The notes beneath the pieces were generated by a model that saw nothing but the letters and a program-made list of their open reading frames with translations, was not told the DNA's origin and ran no database searches. From Caballeronia sordidicola (GTDB lineage Bacteria > Pseudomonadota > Gammaproteobacteria > Burkholderiales > Burkholderiaceae), in contig NZ_FCOC02000009.1 of the NCBI RefSeq assembly GCF_001544455.2, positions 124,001 to 188,000 on the forward strand: DNA of 64,000 nucleotides. The letters run 5' to 3'. How positions within the stretch are numbered: the stretch's first letter is position 1; each line of letters begins with the position of its first letter. Below, one piece after another: positions 17,932-26,710 of this stretch. The position numbers and the translations under genes are program-made.

Positions 17932-18981
17932 TTATTTTCCGCCCGGCCCGTACGGCGACAACACGCCGGGTGTGCCCGCGCGCTGCAACTCGAAGGCGCG
18001 CACGCGCGCATCCTGCGGACTCATGCCGTAAGCGCGCCGGAACGCGCGCGTGAAATCCGACGCGCTCCTGAAACCCAGCCCGTAGGCAATATCGATGACT
18101 TGCAGGTTGGGAAAGCGCACCAGTTCGCCGGCCGCTTCCCGCAAGCGCCGGTTGCGGATGTACGCGCCCAGGCCGCCTTCATGCTCGAACCATCGATAAA
18201 TCGTCGCGCGCTTGAGTTGCAGCGCTTCGACCACGCTCGACGGCGACAGCTCCGGCTGATGCAGGTTTGCCTCAATGTATCTGCGCACTTGGTTCAGCAC
18301 AGCGACCTGGACCGCCGCGCGAGCGTCGCCGGAGAGACGCACCTGCTTGCGAAACGCGGCAATCAGCAGTTGCGTGGCGGCGTCTAGCTCGCCCTGCGCC
18401 TGCACGGCGCTCATGCGCGGCAGATGGCGCGCGAGCGCGTTGGCGTGGTCGAAAACGAGCTGGGTCAGCGGCGAGCCTTGCTCCACGATGCGGCCGTGGA
18501 TTGAGTCCGCTCCGGGAAACGCCGCGTCCACCACTGCTTTCGGCGCAAAAAGTGTCAGCACATGGCAAGCGGGACGCTCGACGCGAAACGGCTGATCCAG
18601 ATCGAACGCAATCATTCCGCCCGATGAATTCGCCGCGCTGCGTTTGGTGGGCGTGCCCGAAACCTGGCCCACGCCGCCTTCCACGAACAGATGGAACACG
18701 TAGTCGCGACGCATGTCGGCGGAAACTCTCGCCACCGAGCGCTCAAGCGTGAGCGCGTCCGTGCGTGAATCGGTAAAGACGATGTCGCCGGCCACGTATT
18801 TATCGATACGACCGCGAAAACCATCGGCGAGTTGCGACTTTGCGGGCGGCACGTCCACCACGTGCCCGACCCGTTCCCGCCATGCGAGCAACTGGCCGGT
18901 CCTCGCCACGCCGTGCGTACTGAACGTGTTGCGGGTAATGCCGGCAGAAAGCGCGTCGTCTGGAAGGAAGGGCGATGACAT
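17932..18981 (-). CDS. AraC-family transcriptional regulator
   Basis: Predicted 349-residue regulator. Residues about 50-210 form an AraC-binding-like sensor domain; the last 100 residues carry two HTH motifs, HQPELSPSSVVEALQLKRATIYRWFEHEG and LQVIDIAYGLGFRSASDFTRAFRRAYGMSP, the second being the classic AraC signature. The ATG at 18981 (MSSPFLPDD) is preferred to 19029, although no strong ribosome-binding site precedes either. Convergent with the MFS gene. Target and inducer are not evident; the neighbouring MFS carrier is one candidate. Confidence 0.88.
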   Translation of the reverse strand: MSSPFLPDDALSAGITRNTFSTHGVARTGQLLAWRERVGHVVDVPPAKSQLADGFRGRIDKYVAGDIVFTDSRTDALTLERSVARVSADMRRDYVFHLFVEGGVGQVSGTPTKRSAANSSGGMIAFDLDQPFRVERPACHVLTLFAPKAVVDAAFPGADSIHGRIVEQGSPLTQLVFDHANALARHLPRMSAVQAQGELDAATQLLIAAFRKQVRLSGDARAAVQVAVLNQVRRYIEANLHQPELSPSSVVEALQLKRATIYRWFEHEGGLGAYIRNRRLREAAGELVRFPNLQVIDIAYGLGFRSASDFTRAFRRAYGMSPQDARVRAFELQRAGTPGVLSPYGPGGK

Positions 18982-19335
18982 GTGCGTTGAGCGCCTGGGC
19001 GGGTCCTGGTGAATCAAAAATAGGCGCACGCCGGGGCGTCGCCAATTTAATTTTGAAAACTGAGACGTGGGGTAAAGCGGAGCAAAACCGCCGCGCTATG
19101 GTTGAGTTATTGAATCACCTTCCATCTCCCCATCTCGCGCCGACCCAAGCGTTTACGGCGGCAAGCGTGGGAATCGTAGGTTCGCGCTAAAAATCGCGCA
19201 GCGGTCTCCATTTTTCGTCGACCGCTGGGCGCGCGCTGCACGAATCGCTCGGCGGCGCCGCGCAATAATCGAACAAGGCACTATCACGGCCCCGTTAGAA
19301 ACGGTGCGGCCGGTAAAGGTCGACGAGGTATTGGT
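18982..19335. other. Intergenic region between AraC and a small gene
   Basis: Contains the promoter space for the minus-strand AraC gene and the plus-strand 94-residue gene. Short frames here have no convincing start signals. I see no clear palindrome, terminator or RNA gene. Confidence 0.5.
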
Positions 19336-19620
19336 ATGAACGCCCAGAAGAAAACGCCGCGGCCCGGAACCGAAAATCTGCTGCCGGCAAGTTTAGCCGA
19401 TCAGCGACTCGACCATCTGGAGCGCATGATCCGCACGATCGTGAAAAACAGCCCGGCTGGCGCCGTGCACGGCATGGACCCTGATTACTGGCAAAGCCGT
19501 ATCCAGGCGCTTGTCGATGAAAGCAACCTGCTGGTCGTCCAGCAGCAAAGGGTGCGACGCCTGCTGACGGAACTCCAGAAGCGCGCGAAAAGCATCACGA
19601 TGGACCGGTCGGCGGCCTAG
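19336..19620 (+). CDS. Small conserved-looking hypothetical protein
   Basis: A 94-residue soluble protein not assigned to a family. It is rich in charged residues, with predicted helices around LADQRLDHLERMIRTIVKN and DPDYWQSRIQALVDESN and a basic C-terminus (RVRRLLTELQKRAK), consistent with a small helical, possibly dimeric or nucleic-acid-binding protein. A GAGG element lies about 9 nt before the ATG. It stands alone between AraC and FKBP genes. A short GC-rich hairpin (19619-19634) overlaps its stop codon but lacks a T-run. Confidence 0.6.
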   Translation: MNAQKKTPRPGTENLLPASLADQRLDHLERMIRTIVKNSPAGAVHGMDPDYWQSRIQALVDESNLLVVQQQRVRRLLTELQKRAKSITMDRSAA

Positions 19621-19714
19621 GGCATCTTTGCCCTGGATGTACGGTCCGCCGCGCGCGTCTTCCAGGAAAAACACCGCGCAGGCGAACCGCCCAAGGCAGC
19701 TTGACGCGCCGCGC

Positions 19715-20113
19715 TCAGTTGCCGATCTTCAGCAGTTCCACTTCAAAGGTCAGCGTGCTGTTCGGCGGAATGGCGCCCACGCCGCGATCGCCATAAGCCG
19801 TGGCCGGCGGGCAAACCAGCTTGGCCTTTTCGCCGACTTTCATCTTTTGAAGGCCTTGGGTCCAGCACGGGACAACGCGTCCAAGCGGGAACGATGCCGG
19901 CGTGCCGCGTTTATACGATGAGTCGAATTCGGTGCCGTCCGCGAGCGTGCCGCGGTAGTTCACCGTGACCGTATCGGCGGCGGTCGGCTGTGCGCCCGTA
20001 CCCGCCTTCAGTTGCGTGACGGTCACGCCCGAAGGCAGCGTTTCCGTAGCGGCGGCGGCATACGCCGATGAAGCAATCAAGACCATCGAAAGCAAAAGCG
20101 AAACTTTTTTCAT
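19715..20113 (-). CDS. FKBP-type peptidyl-prolyl cis-trans isomerase, exported
   Basis: Predicted 132-residue protein with a signal peptide (MKKVSLLLSMVLIASSAYA) and one FKBP domain: VTVNYRGTLADGTEFDSSYKRG, FPLGRVVPCWTQGLQKMKVGEKAKLVCP, AYGDRGVGAIPPNSTLTFEVELL. It catalyses isomerisation of X-Pro bonds, probably assisting protein folding in the periplasm. The ATG at 20113 starts the signal peptide; the longer upstream frame overlaps the divergent region and is not supported. Divergent from the epoxide hydrolase gene with a 169-bp spacer. Confidence 0.93.
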   Translation of the reverse strand: MKKVSLLLSMVLIASSAYAAAATETLPSGVTVTQLKAGTGAQPTAADTVTVNYRGTLADGTEFDSSYKRGTPASFPLGRVVPCWTQGLQKMKVGEKAKLVCPPATAYGDRGVGAIPPNSTLTFEVELLKIGN

Positions 20114-20282
20114 AAAACGTCCAGAGTATTTCGTGGGTGAAATGGCGTGCCCGATCACTCGAATAACGCGAAATCGAGCCGGATACCATAGCACGGCCGT
20201 GGGGTTTCCAGACGTGTGCCGGGACGGTAACGCGGGAACTGCAGTAGCATCGGCGGCAACGAAAACCAACTTCGGTGCTGCC

Positions 20283-21437
20283 ATGAACGTCACGCCTTTT
20301 CAGATAGCCATCTCCGATAGCGCGCTGCACGACCTTCAGGAGCGCTTGTCTCGCGTGCGCTGGCCGCACAGTCTTGCGGATTCGGGATGGAGCGAAGGAA
20401 CGGATGAGGCGTTCCTCAAGCGCCTTGTCGACTATTGGCAAAATTCGTTCGACTGGCGCGCTCAGGAATCGCGGCTCAACGCGCTGCCGCAATTCACCAC
20501 GGGTATAGACGATAAAACCATTCACTTCGTGCATCGGCGGGGAAATGGGCCGGCGCCGTTGCCGCTGATCCTCACGCATGGCTGGCCGGGATCGTTCATG
20601 GAAATGGAGGCAATCATTCCCCTTCTCGCCGATCCCGCCAGCCACGGCGGCGATCCGCGCGATGCGTTTGACGTCGTGGTGCCGTCGCTGCCCGGATATG
20701 GATTTTCGTCCGCGCCATGCGCGCCGGGTACGGGACCGTTCGAGGTCGCGCGCCTGTGGGCAGCGCTGATGAAGCGTCTTGGCTACGAACGGTTCGGCGC
20801 GCAAGGCGGCGACTGGGGTTCGAGCGTGTCCACGTGGCTGGCGTTCCAGAATCCGGAAAACGTGGCCGGGCTTCATCTGAATTACATTCCGGGGTCGTAT
20901 CGGCCGCCGCTGGGTAACGGTGAGACGCCGCTTTTTTCGCCGGAAGAAACGCAATTTCTCGATACAGCCAAAACCTGGGCCGACGCGGAAGGCGGCTACG
21001 GGCACATACAGGGCACCAAACCTCAGACGCTCGCGTTTGGGCTGAACGACTCGCCAGCGGGTCTGGCGGCGTGGATAGTGGAGAAATTCCGCGGATGGAG
21101 CGATTGCGGCGGCGACGTCGAACGGGTGTTTTCGCTCGATGCGTTGCTGACGAACATTTCCATCTACTGGTTCACGGGCACGATAGGGTCATCGTTTCGC
21201 ATGTATCTGGAGAGCCGGCGGCGGCCGGTGCATTTTGCGAGCGGACAACGCGTGTTGCCGCCGACCGGCATTGCGCATTATCCGCACGAATTGCCGATGC
21301 CGCCGCGCTCGTGGATCGAACGCGTCTACAATCTTCAGCGATACACCACCATGCCACGAGGCGGCCACTTCGCCGCCATGGAAACGCCGCATGAACTCGC
21401 GGAAGAGATCCGGACGTTTTTCAGGCCGCTGCGCTGA
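20283..21437 (+). CDS. Epoxide hydrolase (EHN domain plus alpha/beta hydrolase)
   Basis: Predicted 384-residue enzyme. The N-terminal epoxide-hydrolase domain (MNVTPFQIAISDSALHDLQERLSRVRWP, then DYWQNSFDWRAQE) precedes an alpha/beta-hydrolase core with HGWPGS at 99-104 as the oxyanion segment, nucleophile Asp177 in GGDWGS, and a C-terminal GGHFAAMETP containing the catalytic histidine. Such enzymes open epoxides to diols. The ATG at 20283 is used because a longer frame crosses the divergent FKBP gene. Convergent with a ferritin-like gene. Natural substrate unknown. Confidence 0.88.
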   Translation: MNVTPFQIAISDSALHDLQERLSRVRWPHSLADSGWSEGTDEAFLKRLVDYWQNSFDWRAQESRLNALPQFTTGIDDKTIHFVHRRGNGPAPLPLILTHGWPGSFMEMEAIIPLLADPASHGGDPRDAFDVVVPSLPGYGFSSAPCAPGTGPFEVARLWAALMKRLGYERFGAQGGDWGSSVSTWLAFQNPENVAGLHLNYIPGSYRPPLGNGETPLFSPEETQFLDTAKTWADAEGGYGHIQGTKPQTLAFGLNDSPAGLAAWIVEKFRGWSDCGGDVERVFSLDALLTNISIYWFTGTIGSSFRMYLESRRRPVHFASGQRVLPPTGIAHYPHELPMPPRSWIERVYNLQRYTTMPRGGHFAAMETPHELAEEIRTFFRPLR

Positions 21438-21452
21438 ATCTCGAGCGCCGGA

Positions 21453-21932
21453 CTACAGCAGATCTTTCGCCAGTCCGGCTTCGGGCAGCGTGGCGACGGC
21501 ACCGGGCCGTCGCAGCATCTTGTCGACTTCGCCCGCGTGCAGTTCTTCCACGTGGATCATCTGCCGCGCGTATTCCTCGAGCGCTATCGAGCGGCCTTCG
21601 ACCTGCGCCAGCAACGCCCGGTAGTGACCCAGCGCGATCTTTTCACTTTCGAGCGACTCGCGAAGAATGGAGCCTATGTCGAAGGTATGGGAATCGAGCA
21701 AAGGTCCGATTTCAAGCGACGGATACGCGCCGAGCGTCGTGATCCATTCGCCGGCCTGCTGCGCGTGCAGCAGAGATTCGTCGGCTTGTTCCCTCAACCA
21801 CCCGACAATGGGAATGCGGCCGAAGCCGAATACGAGGAATGAATAGTGGGTGTATCGGACGACGCCGGCGAGTTCCGATTCGAGGATCTCGTTAAGAATT
21901 TCGACGACTCTTTGCTGATTGATTTCCGGCAT
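21453..21932 (-). CDS. Bacterioferritin/ferritin-like protein
   Basis: Predicted 159-residue four-helix-bundle protein. QQRVVEILNEILESELAGVVRYTHYSFLVFG, the glutamate/histidine-rich ADESLLHAQQAGEWI, and LESEKIALGHYRALL fit the diiron ferritin-like superfamily, with carboxylate and histidine ligands in each helix. Such proteins store or oxidise iron, or protect DNA. The ATG at 21932 follows GGAGG by six bases, and the upstream TTG that extends the frame lies inside that site. No bacterioferritin-associated ferredoxin is adjacent. The exact subfamily (bacterioferritin or Dps-like) is not certain. Confidence 0.8.
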   Translation of the reverse strand: MPEINQQRVVEILNEILESELAGVVRYTHYSFLVFGFGRIPIVGWLREQADESLLHAQQAGEWITTLGAYPSLEIGPLLDSHTFDIGSILRESLESEKIALGHYRALLAQVEGRSIALEEYARQMIHVEELHAGEVDKMLRRPGAVATLPEAGLAKDLL

Positions 21933-22051
21933 CTTCGCCTCCAAAGGCGGGCACTGGTTCGCTCAGGACGGACAGCGTTTTTCATGGTGCGCCTCAAGCG
22001 GCGCGAAGATCAAGCGCGTTGCTTTGCGCGCCGCAGCAAAGCGGTGGGTGC

Positions 22052-22231
22052 TTAGAGTTCTTCCAGTCGCCGGTGTGCACTCACGGCAATCCCAAGCGGC
22101 AACACAACGCCCACCATCACGCCCAGCAGCGAACCGAACGCATGCGCCACCGCTGCGGGCGTCAGCAGTGAAAAATGCAAACCGCATATTGCCAGCCACG
22201 TCGCCAGGGTTTCAAAGGTTTGTATCAACAT
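22052..22231 (-). CDS. Small predicted membrane protein, two hydrophobic segments
   Basis: A 59-codon frame (ATG at 22231, TAA at 22052-22054) with strong protein character: MLIQTFETLATWLAICGLH, a second hydrophobic segment FGSLLGVMVGVVLPLGIA, then a charged tail AHRRLEEL. Two transmembrane helices joined by a short TPAAVAHA loop are expected. It overlaps the stop of an upstream small frame by a few bases, so the two may be translationally coupled. No family recognised. A weak GGGGCGG sits before the ATG. Function unknown; a phage-holin-like or small regulatory membrane protein is possible. Confidence 0.55.
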   Translation of the reverse strand: MLIQTFETLATWLAICGLHFSLLTPAAVAHAFGSLLGVMVGVVLPLGIAVSAHRRLEEL

Positions 22232-22458
22232 GACGCCGCCCCAGTTTGCCCCTTACTCACATCAGTTTGGATGGCTTCTTGGGCCGGTTGGACGCGTTGC
22301 CAGAGCACGGCCACGTGGTTTCTTTGGCCCAGATTGCCTAAACCTGCCTTCAGCAGCATGACAAGACGCGAAACAAATGGCGATGCAAAGCGGGACATGG
22401 CAGCAGTAATGAGCAGTTGTGCGTTTATTACCGCAAACATCACGCCCGGTCCTGCCAC
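22225..22458 (-). CDS. Possible small protein upstream of the two-helix protein
   Basis: A 77-codon frame beginning at a GTG, or 71 codons from the ATG at 22440 (MFAVINAQLLITAAMSRF). It has a hydrophobic N-terminal third and then a polar, basic remainder (GNLGQRNHVAVLWQRVQPAQEAIQ). The overlap with the following small membrane-protein gene and the same strand support it, but there is no recognised domain and the ribosome-binding site is weak. It may not be a gene. Confidence 0.35.
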   Translation of the reverse strand: MAGPGVMFAVINAQLLITAAMSRFASPFVSRLVMLLKAGLGNLGQRNHVAVLWQRVQPAQEAIQTDVSKGQTGAASC

Positions 22459-22644
22459 ACCGCTCGATCTATTCTTCTAATAATTATCCGCCCTTGTCCC
22501 GTGGGGTTTTCGGCGGTTTTCGCGCAACGCGTATGGCTGGAAAACCTGCGCGGCGAACTGCGTTTTTATCGATCAAACCGTGCGCTTCGCCGCGTCTTTT
22601 CCAGGGCGGACGCTTTTCAGGTCATCCTTGCCGATGCCTGGCAA

Positions 22645-23400
22645 TCACTTTTCATCGTCTAGAAGCGTGCGGATCATCCGCCCGGGATTCGCCATGAACG
22701 CGCGCATGATCTGGACGTGTTCGGTGTCGTCGTAATTCACGCGCGCAACGCCGTCGGCAGTGAACTGGTAAATCCACGCGTCCGGATAGGCCATGAGAAC
22801 GGGCGAATGCGTGGCAATGACAAATTGCGAGTCGTCGCCCGCCAGGTCGTGGATGCGCGCCAGCGCGGCAAGCTGGCGTTGCGGCGAAAGCGCCGACTCG
22901 GGTTCGTCCAGCAGATACAGTCCCTTGCCGCCAAAGCGGTTCATCAACAGCGCGAGAAACGCCTCGCCGTGAGATCGCTCGTGCAGCGACTGCCCGCCGT
23001 AAGAGTTAATGACCGGAGGGCCAAGGCCGCCGGCGGCATCAAGATTTTCGATTTCCGTCGCGACGTTGAAGAAACTTTCGGCGCGCAGGAAAAATCCATC
23101 CCTCGGCTTCTTGAAGCCCTTGGCGACGCGAAGATACGCGTCGAGCGTGGAATGGGACGACCGGGTATCGAAGCGAAAATTCCGCGTGCCGCCTTCCGCG
23201 TTGAAACCCATGGAAACGGCAATCGCTTCCAGCAGCGTCGACTTCCCCGAGCCGTTTTCACCGACGAAAAACGTCACCTGCGGATGCAGGTCGAGCGTGT
23301 CCAGCGACCGAACCGCGGGAAGCGAAAACGGATAAGCATCGAACGAGTCGACCTTGTCCCGCTGCAATGTGATGCGGCTAATGTACTGGCTGGAAATCAT
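22645..23400 (-). CDS. AAA/SMC-type ATPase (predicted ABC-like ATP-binding protein)
   Basis: Predicted 251-residue soluble P-loop ATPase. GENGSGKST at 47-55 is the Walker A motif, SYGGQSLHERSHGEAFLALL holds an ABC-type signature-like segment, and GLYLLDEPESALSP is Walker B; a C-terminal switch histidine (ATHSP) is present. This is the AAA_21 / OLD-like single-domain arrangement without a membrane partner or nuclease domain. Its role is not known; related proteins occur in stress response and in defence modules, but no partner gene is adjacent, so defence is not supported here. Confidence 0.82.
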   Translation of the reverse strand: MISSQYISRITLQRDKVDSFDAYPFSLPAVRSLDTLDLHPQVTFFVGENGSGKSTLLEAIAVSMGFNAEGGTRNFRFDTRSSHSTLDAYLRVAKGFKKPRDGFFLRAESFFNVATEIENLDAAGGLGPPVINSYGGQSLHERSHGEAFLALLMNRFGGKGLYLLDEPESALSPQRQLAALARIHDLAGDDSQFVIATHSPVLMAYPDAWIYQFTADGVARVNYDDTEHVQIMRAFMANPGRMIRTLLDDEK

Positions 23401-23466
23401 GCGTGCGCGATGAGCTTGGCGAAGCGCTATCTTAGCGTGTCGCCAGGCCCGCGCCGGGCCCGCGCC

Positions 23467-23820
23467 TCACGCCTCCACGATCATTTCAAAGCCGCCGTAG
23501 ATCATGCGTTTGCCATCGAACGGCATGGGATTCTTGTCGGGCTGCACGCGCGGATCGGCCATCACCGCTTTCATGCCGTCGTCGCGCGCCTGACGCGACG
23601 GCCAGAGGATCCACGAGAACACGACCGTCTCGTCGTCCTTGCGCTTGACGGCCATTGGAAACGAAGTCAGCGTGCCTTCCGGCACATCGTCTCCCCAGCA
23701 CTCGACAACTTTCAGCGCGCCGTGCTCCTTGAAAACGCCCGCCGCCATCTGCGCGTGCTGCCGGAACGCCTCGCGGTTGGCCGTGGGCACGGCGGCAACA
23801 AATCCATCGACATAAGTCAT
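23467..23820 (-). CDS. DUF1428 family protein
   Basis: Predicted 117-residue protein that matches the DUF1428 family (E. coli YbaA-like): YVDGFVAAVPTANREAFRQHA, VVECWGDDVPEGTLTSFPMAVK, VFSWILWPSRQARDDG and MPFDGKRMIYGGFE. The fold is dimeric ferredoxin-like; the function is unknown. It stands alone on the minus strand between an ATPase and a PanE-type reductase gene, with its own spacing (over 60 nt on each side). Confidence 0.87.
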   Translation of the reverse strand: MTYVDGFVAAVPTANREAFRQHAQMAAGVFKEHGALKVVECWGDDVPEGTLTSFPMAVKRKDDETVVFSWILWPSRQARDDGMKAVMADPRVQPDKNPMPFDGKRMIYGGFEMIVEA

Positions 23821-23925
23821 GAAGCATCTCCTGTTCGATCATTCGAAAGAAGGAAGCACGCACAACGAGGCTGCGCGCTCCCTTACCTGACGACGAATGG
23901 CCTTGCAGGAAATCGACATGCCTTT

Positions 23926-24933
23926 TTAGCTGACCGGCGCGGGTTCGGGCGCTGGCGCCGGCACGTGCTGCGCAATCTGCTCGCGAAGCTTGATCAGCGC
24001 CAGCACCGTATCGATAGTCGGCGTTGCCTGCCCGACCAGCCGGCCCATTTCCTGCACCACGGTCAGCAACGGGTCGATTTCCATCGGACGATTGGCTTCC
24101 AGATCCTGCAGCATGGAAGTCTTGTGCGCGCCGACGGCACCCGCGCCGTCAATGCGCTTTTCGACATCGACGCGAAAATGCACGCCAAAACGTTCCGCGA
24201 TGGACTTGGCTTCCAGCATCATGGTCCGCGATACATCGCGCGTTGCAGGATCGCTCGTGATCACGTCGAGCGTTGCGTGGGTCAGCGCGCTGATCGGATT
24301 GAAGCAGAGATTGCCCCACAGCTTGAGCCAGATCTCGTCGCGGATATTGTCGCGGATGGGCGCGTCGAGTCCGGCCGCCACCATGATTTCGCTCAGTTTC
24401 TGAATCCGCTCGGTGCGCTCGCCGCTCGGCTCACCGATAGGAAATTTTTTGCCGTACACATGGCGGATCACACCGGGTTCCGTGATCTCGGCTGCGGGGT
24501 ACACCACGCAGCCAATCGCGCGCTCGGCTCCGAGTTGCTTCCACTGCGTGCCGCCCGGGTCGATGCTGTCGAGCGTGGTATCCGCAAACTCGCCGCCGTG
24601 CTTGTGGAAATACCAGTAGGGAATGCCGTTGACGGCGGTGACGATGGCGGTATCGGGACCCAGCAGCGGTTGCATTGCGCCGACCACGCCCGGCACCGAA
24701 TGCGCCTTCAACGCAATGATCACGTAGTCCTGAACACCGAGTTCACGTGGGTCGGACGAACATCGCACCTTGACGGTCCGCTCGGTTCCGTCGATCTGCA
24801 GCCGCACGCCCTTCGACTGCATGGCCGCCAGATGCGGGCCACGCGCGACGAAACTGACATCCGCGCCGGCTAAAGCGAGTTGCGCGCCCAAGTACGCGCC
24901 GATCGCGCCGGCGCCATATACACAGATTTTCAT
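23926..24933 (-). CDS. 2-dehydropantoate 2-reductase family (PanE-type); oxalyl-CoA reductase candidate
   Basis: Predicted 335-residue NADPH-dependent reductase. The Rossmann motif GAGAIGAYLG is at 7-16, and IWLKLWGNLCFNPISALT supplies the conserved lysine and asparagine of ketopantoate reductases. The family normally makes pantoate, but in Methylobacterium extorquens AM1 a PanE paralogue (PanE2) reduces oxalyl-CoA to glyoxylate. This gene lies on the same strand as oxalyl-CoA decarboxylase, formyl-CoA transferases and the transhydrogenase that supplies NADPH, so the oxalyl-CoA role is a reasonable alternative to pantoate synthesis. Sequence alone does not decide; a Pro/Ala-rich tail (PAPAPEPAPVS) is unusual. 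Confidence 0.85.
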   Translation of the reverse strand: MKICVYGAGAIGAYLGAQLALAGADVSFVARGPHLAAMQSKGVRLQIDGTERTVKVRCSSDPRELGVQDYVIIALKAHSVPGVVGAMQPLLGPDTAIVTAVNGIPYWYFHKHGGEFADTTLDSIDPGGTQWKQLGAERAIGCVVYPAAEITEPGVIRHVYGKKFPIGEPSGERTERIQKLSEIMVAAGLDAPIRDNIRDEIWLKLWGNLCFNPISALTHATLDVITSDPATRDVSRTMMLEAKSIAERFGVHFRVDVEKRIDGAGAVGAHKTSMLQDLEANRPMEIDPLLTVVQEMGRLVGQATPTIDTVLALIKLREQIAQHVPAPAPEPAPVS

Positions 24934-25279
24934 CGGTCTCTTCCTGTTTTAAATAACGAATTCTGTCGGGCCGGACGAAAGCCTCAGTCCGGCTTCAGGC
25001 GATGCGAATATCTCGGCGCGTGGTTGAAAGCCGCTGTTTCGTTCATGCCGTGCGGCAGCGACGGTCTCCACGTCGCGCGCCGGCATCCTTATGGGGTGCG
25101 TTGACTGCTCAGGCTGAAACCATGATGGCAACCTTCATCCATTAACGAAAGTGAAAGTTTCTTATGCCTTGGATTAGTTAAAGCTTATATATTTCGGATG
25201 CCTTATAAAATTCGGACGTGCATAGCCGGCGCGCGATTTTCAGGCGCGCGTACACGTGCAGCGTTTAATTACATCGTAC
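24934..25279. other. Intergenic region between panE-type and pyruvate kinase genes
   Basis: Upstream space of the PanE-type gene and downstream space of pyruvate kinase. It contains an AT-rich stretch at about 25140-25220, the likeliest promoter for the reductase, and GGCGCGCG repeats around 25228-25252 that could form a weak hairpin after pyruvate kinase. No gene was found. Confidence 0.5.
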
Positions 25280-26692
25280 CTAAACGCGGGCAATCCGCAG
25301 CAGGTTTGTCGTGCCGGATTCGCCGAACGGCATGCCGGCTGCAATGGCGACCTGATCGCCCGGGCTCGCGAAGCCTTCCCGCGCAGCGGTACCGCACGCG
25401 GCGCTCACCATTTCGTCGACGGAACCAATATCCGGGCTTACCGTGGAGTGCACGCCCCACACCAGCGCGAGACGGCGTGCGGTCGCAAGCTTCGGCGTAA
25501 TGCTCAGGATAGGCGCTGCCGGACGCTGGCGCGCGGCGCGCAAGCTCGTGTGTCCCGACGTGGTGTAGGTCACCGCGACCACCGCATTGATCGTTTGCGC
25601 AACATCGCGCAACGCGGCGCAAATCGCATCGCCCGGCGTGTTCAACGGCAGTTCATGCTGCGCGTCGATCAGGCTGCGATACAACGGATCGTGCTCCACT
25701 TCCTTGATGATGCGGTCCATCATCGCGACCGCCTGCACCGGGAAAGCACCGCTGGCCGATTCCGCCGAAAGCATGACGGCATCAGCGCCGTCGTAGATTG
25801 CCGTAGCCACGTCGGACGCCTCCGCGCGGGTCGGCACGGGCGCGGCGATCATGGACTCGAGCATTTGCGTGGCGATGATCACCGGCTTGCCGTGGCTGCG
25901 GCATGACCGAAGGATGCGCTTTTGGACTCCCGGCACGCGCTCGGGCGGAAGTTCCACGCCCAGGTCGCCACGCGCGACCATCACAGAATCGGACGCCTGA
26001 ACGATTTCATCCAGACGATCCAGCGCCGCCGGTTTTTCCAGCTTGACCATCAGGCCGGCGCGATCGCCTATCAACTCGCGGGCATCGACCAGATCTTCCG
26101 GACGCTGCACGAACGAGAGCGCGATCCAGTCCGCGCCGAGCGACAACGCGAACTCCAGGTCGACGCGATCCTTTTGCGTCAGCACGGGAATCGGCAGGAT
26201 GGTGTCCGGCACGTTCACGCCCTTTCTGTCCGACAACGCGCCACCGTGCTTCACGCGGGTACGGATGCGCTCGCCGTTGTTATCGAGTACTTCGAGGCGC
26301 AGCTTGCCGTCGTCGAGCAGCAGCGACTGGCCCGCGGCCACGACCTCGAACAACTCGGGATGCGGCAGGTACACACGATTCACGTCGCCGGGTGCGGGGT
26401 TGGTATCGAGTGAAAATTCCGCGCCTTCGGCCAGCATCACCTTGCCCGCGGCAAACGGGCCGACCCGCAACTTGGGACCCTGCATGTCGGCGAGGATGGA
26501 AATGGGCCGGCCGGAAACGCGCTCGACTTCGCGCACGAGGTCGTAGCGGCGCTTGTGATCCGCGTGAGAACCGTGGCTGAAGTTCAGGCGGAACACGTCC
26601 GCGCCCGCGTTGAAGAGTTGCGTGATCGTATCGATATCGGAAGTCGCGGGACCGAGCGTGGCGACAATCCTGGCTTTGCGTGAGCGGATCAT
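25280..26692 (-). CDS. pyk: Pyruvate kinase
   Basis: Predicted 470-residue glycolytic enzyme making pyruvate and ATP from phosphoenolpyruvate and ADP. RKARIVATLGPATSD and FRLNFSHGSHADHK at the N-terminus, DLGVELPPERVPGVQKRI and the MLESMIAAPVPTRAEASDVATAIYDGADAVMLSAESA signature region are all present. It follows pntB by 18 nt and so belongs to the FAH-pntA-pntB-pyk operon. In many proteobacteria a second pyruvate kinase (TtuE type) is grouped with glyoxylate or tartronate-semialdehyde enzymes; this copy next to oxalate genes fits that pattern. Confidence 0.94.
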   Translation of the reverse strand: MIRSRKARIVATLGPATSDIDTITQLFNAGADVFRLNFSHGSHADHKRRYDLVREVERVSGRPISILADMQGPKLRVGPFAAGKVMLAEGAEFSLDTNPAPGDVNRVYLPHPELFEVVAAGQSLLLDDGKLRLEVLDNNGERIRTRVKHGGALSDRKGVNVPDTILPIPVLTQKDRVDLEFALSLGADWIALSFVQRPEDLVDARELIGDRAGLMVKLEKPAALDRLDEIVQASDSVMVARGDLGVELPPERVPGVQKRILRSCRSHGKPVIIATQMLESMIAAPVPTRAEASDVATAIYDGADAVMLSAESASGAFPVQAVAMMDRIIKEVEHDPLYRSLIDAQHELPLNTPGDAICAALRDVAQTINAVVAVTYTTSGHTSLRAARQRPAAPILSITPKLATARRLALVWGVHSTVSPDIGSVDEMVSAACGTAAREGFASPGDQVAIAAGMPFGESGTTNLLRIARV

Positions 26693-26710
26693 GGGATTCC
26701 AGTCTTGTGA

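Noticed and set aside
22645-23400. A defence system based on the lone AAA ATPase
   Set aside because: No nuclease, TOPRIM or partner gene is adjacent. The neighbours are a DUF1428 gene and small frames, so there is no support for a defence role.
22717-24873. A 718-codon plus-strand open frame
   Set aside because: Antisense to the ATPase, DUF1428 and PanE-type genes, which all have clear motifs. Composition is His/Arg-rich and meaningless.
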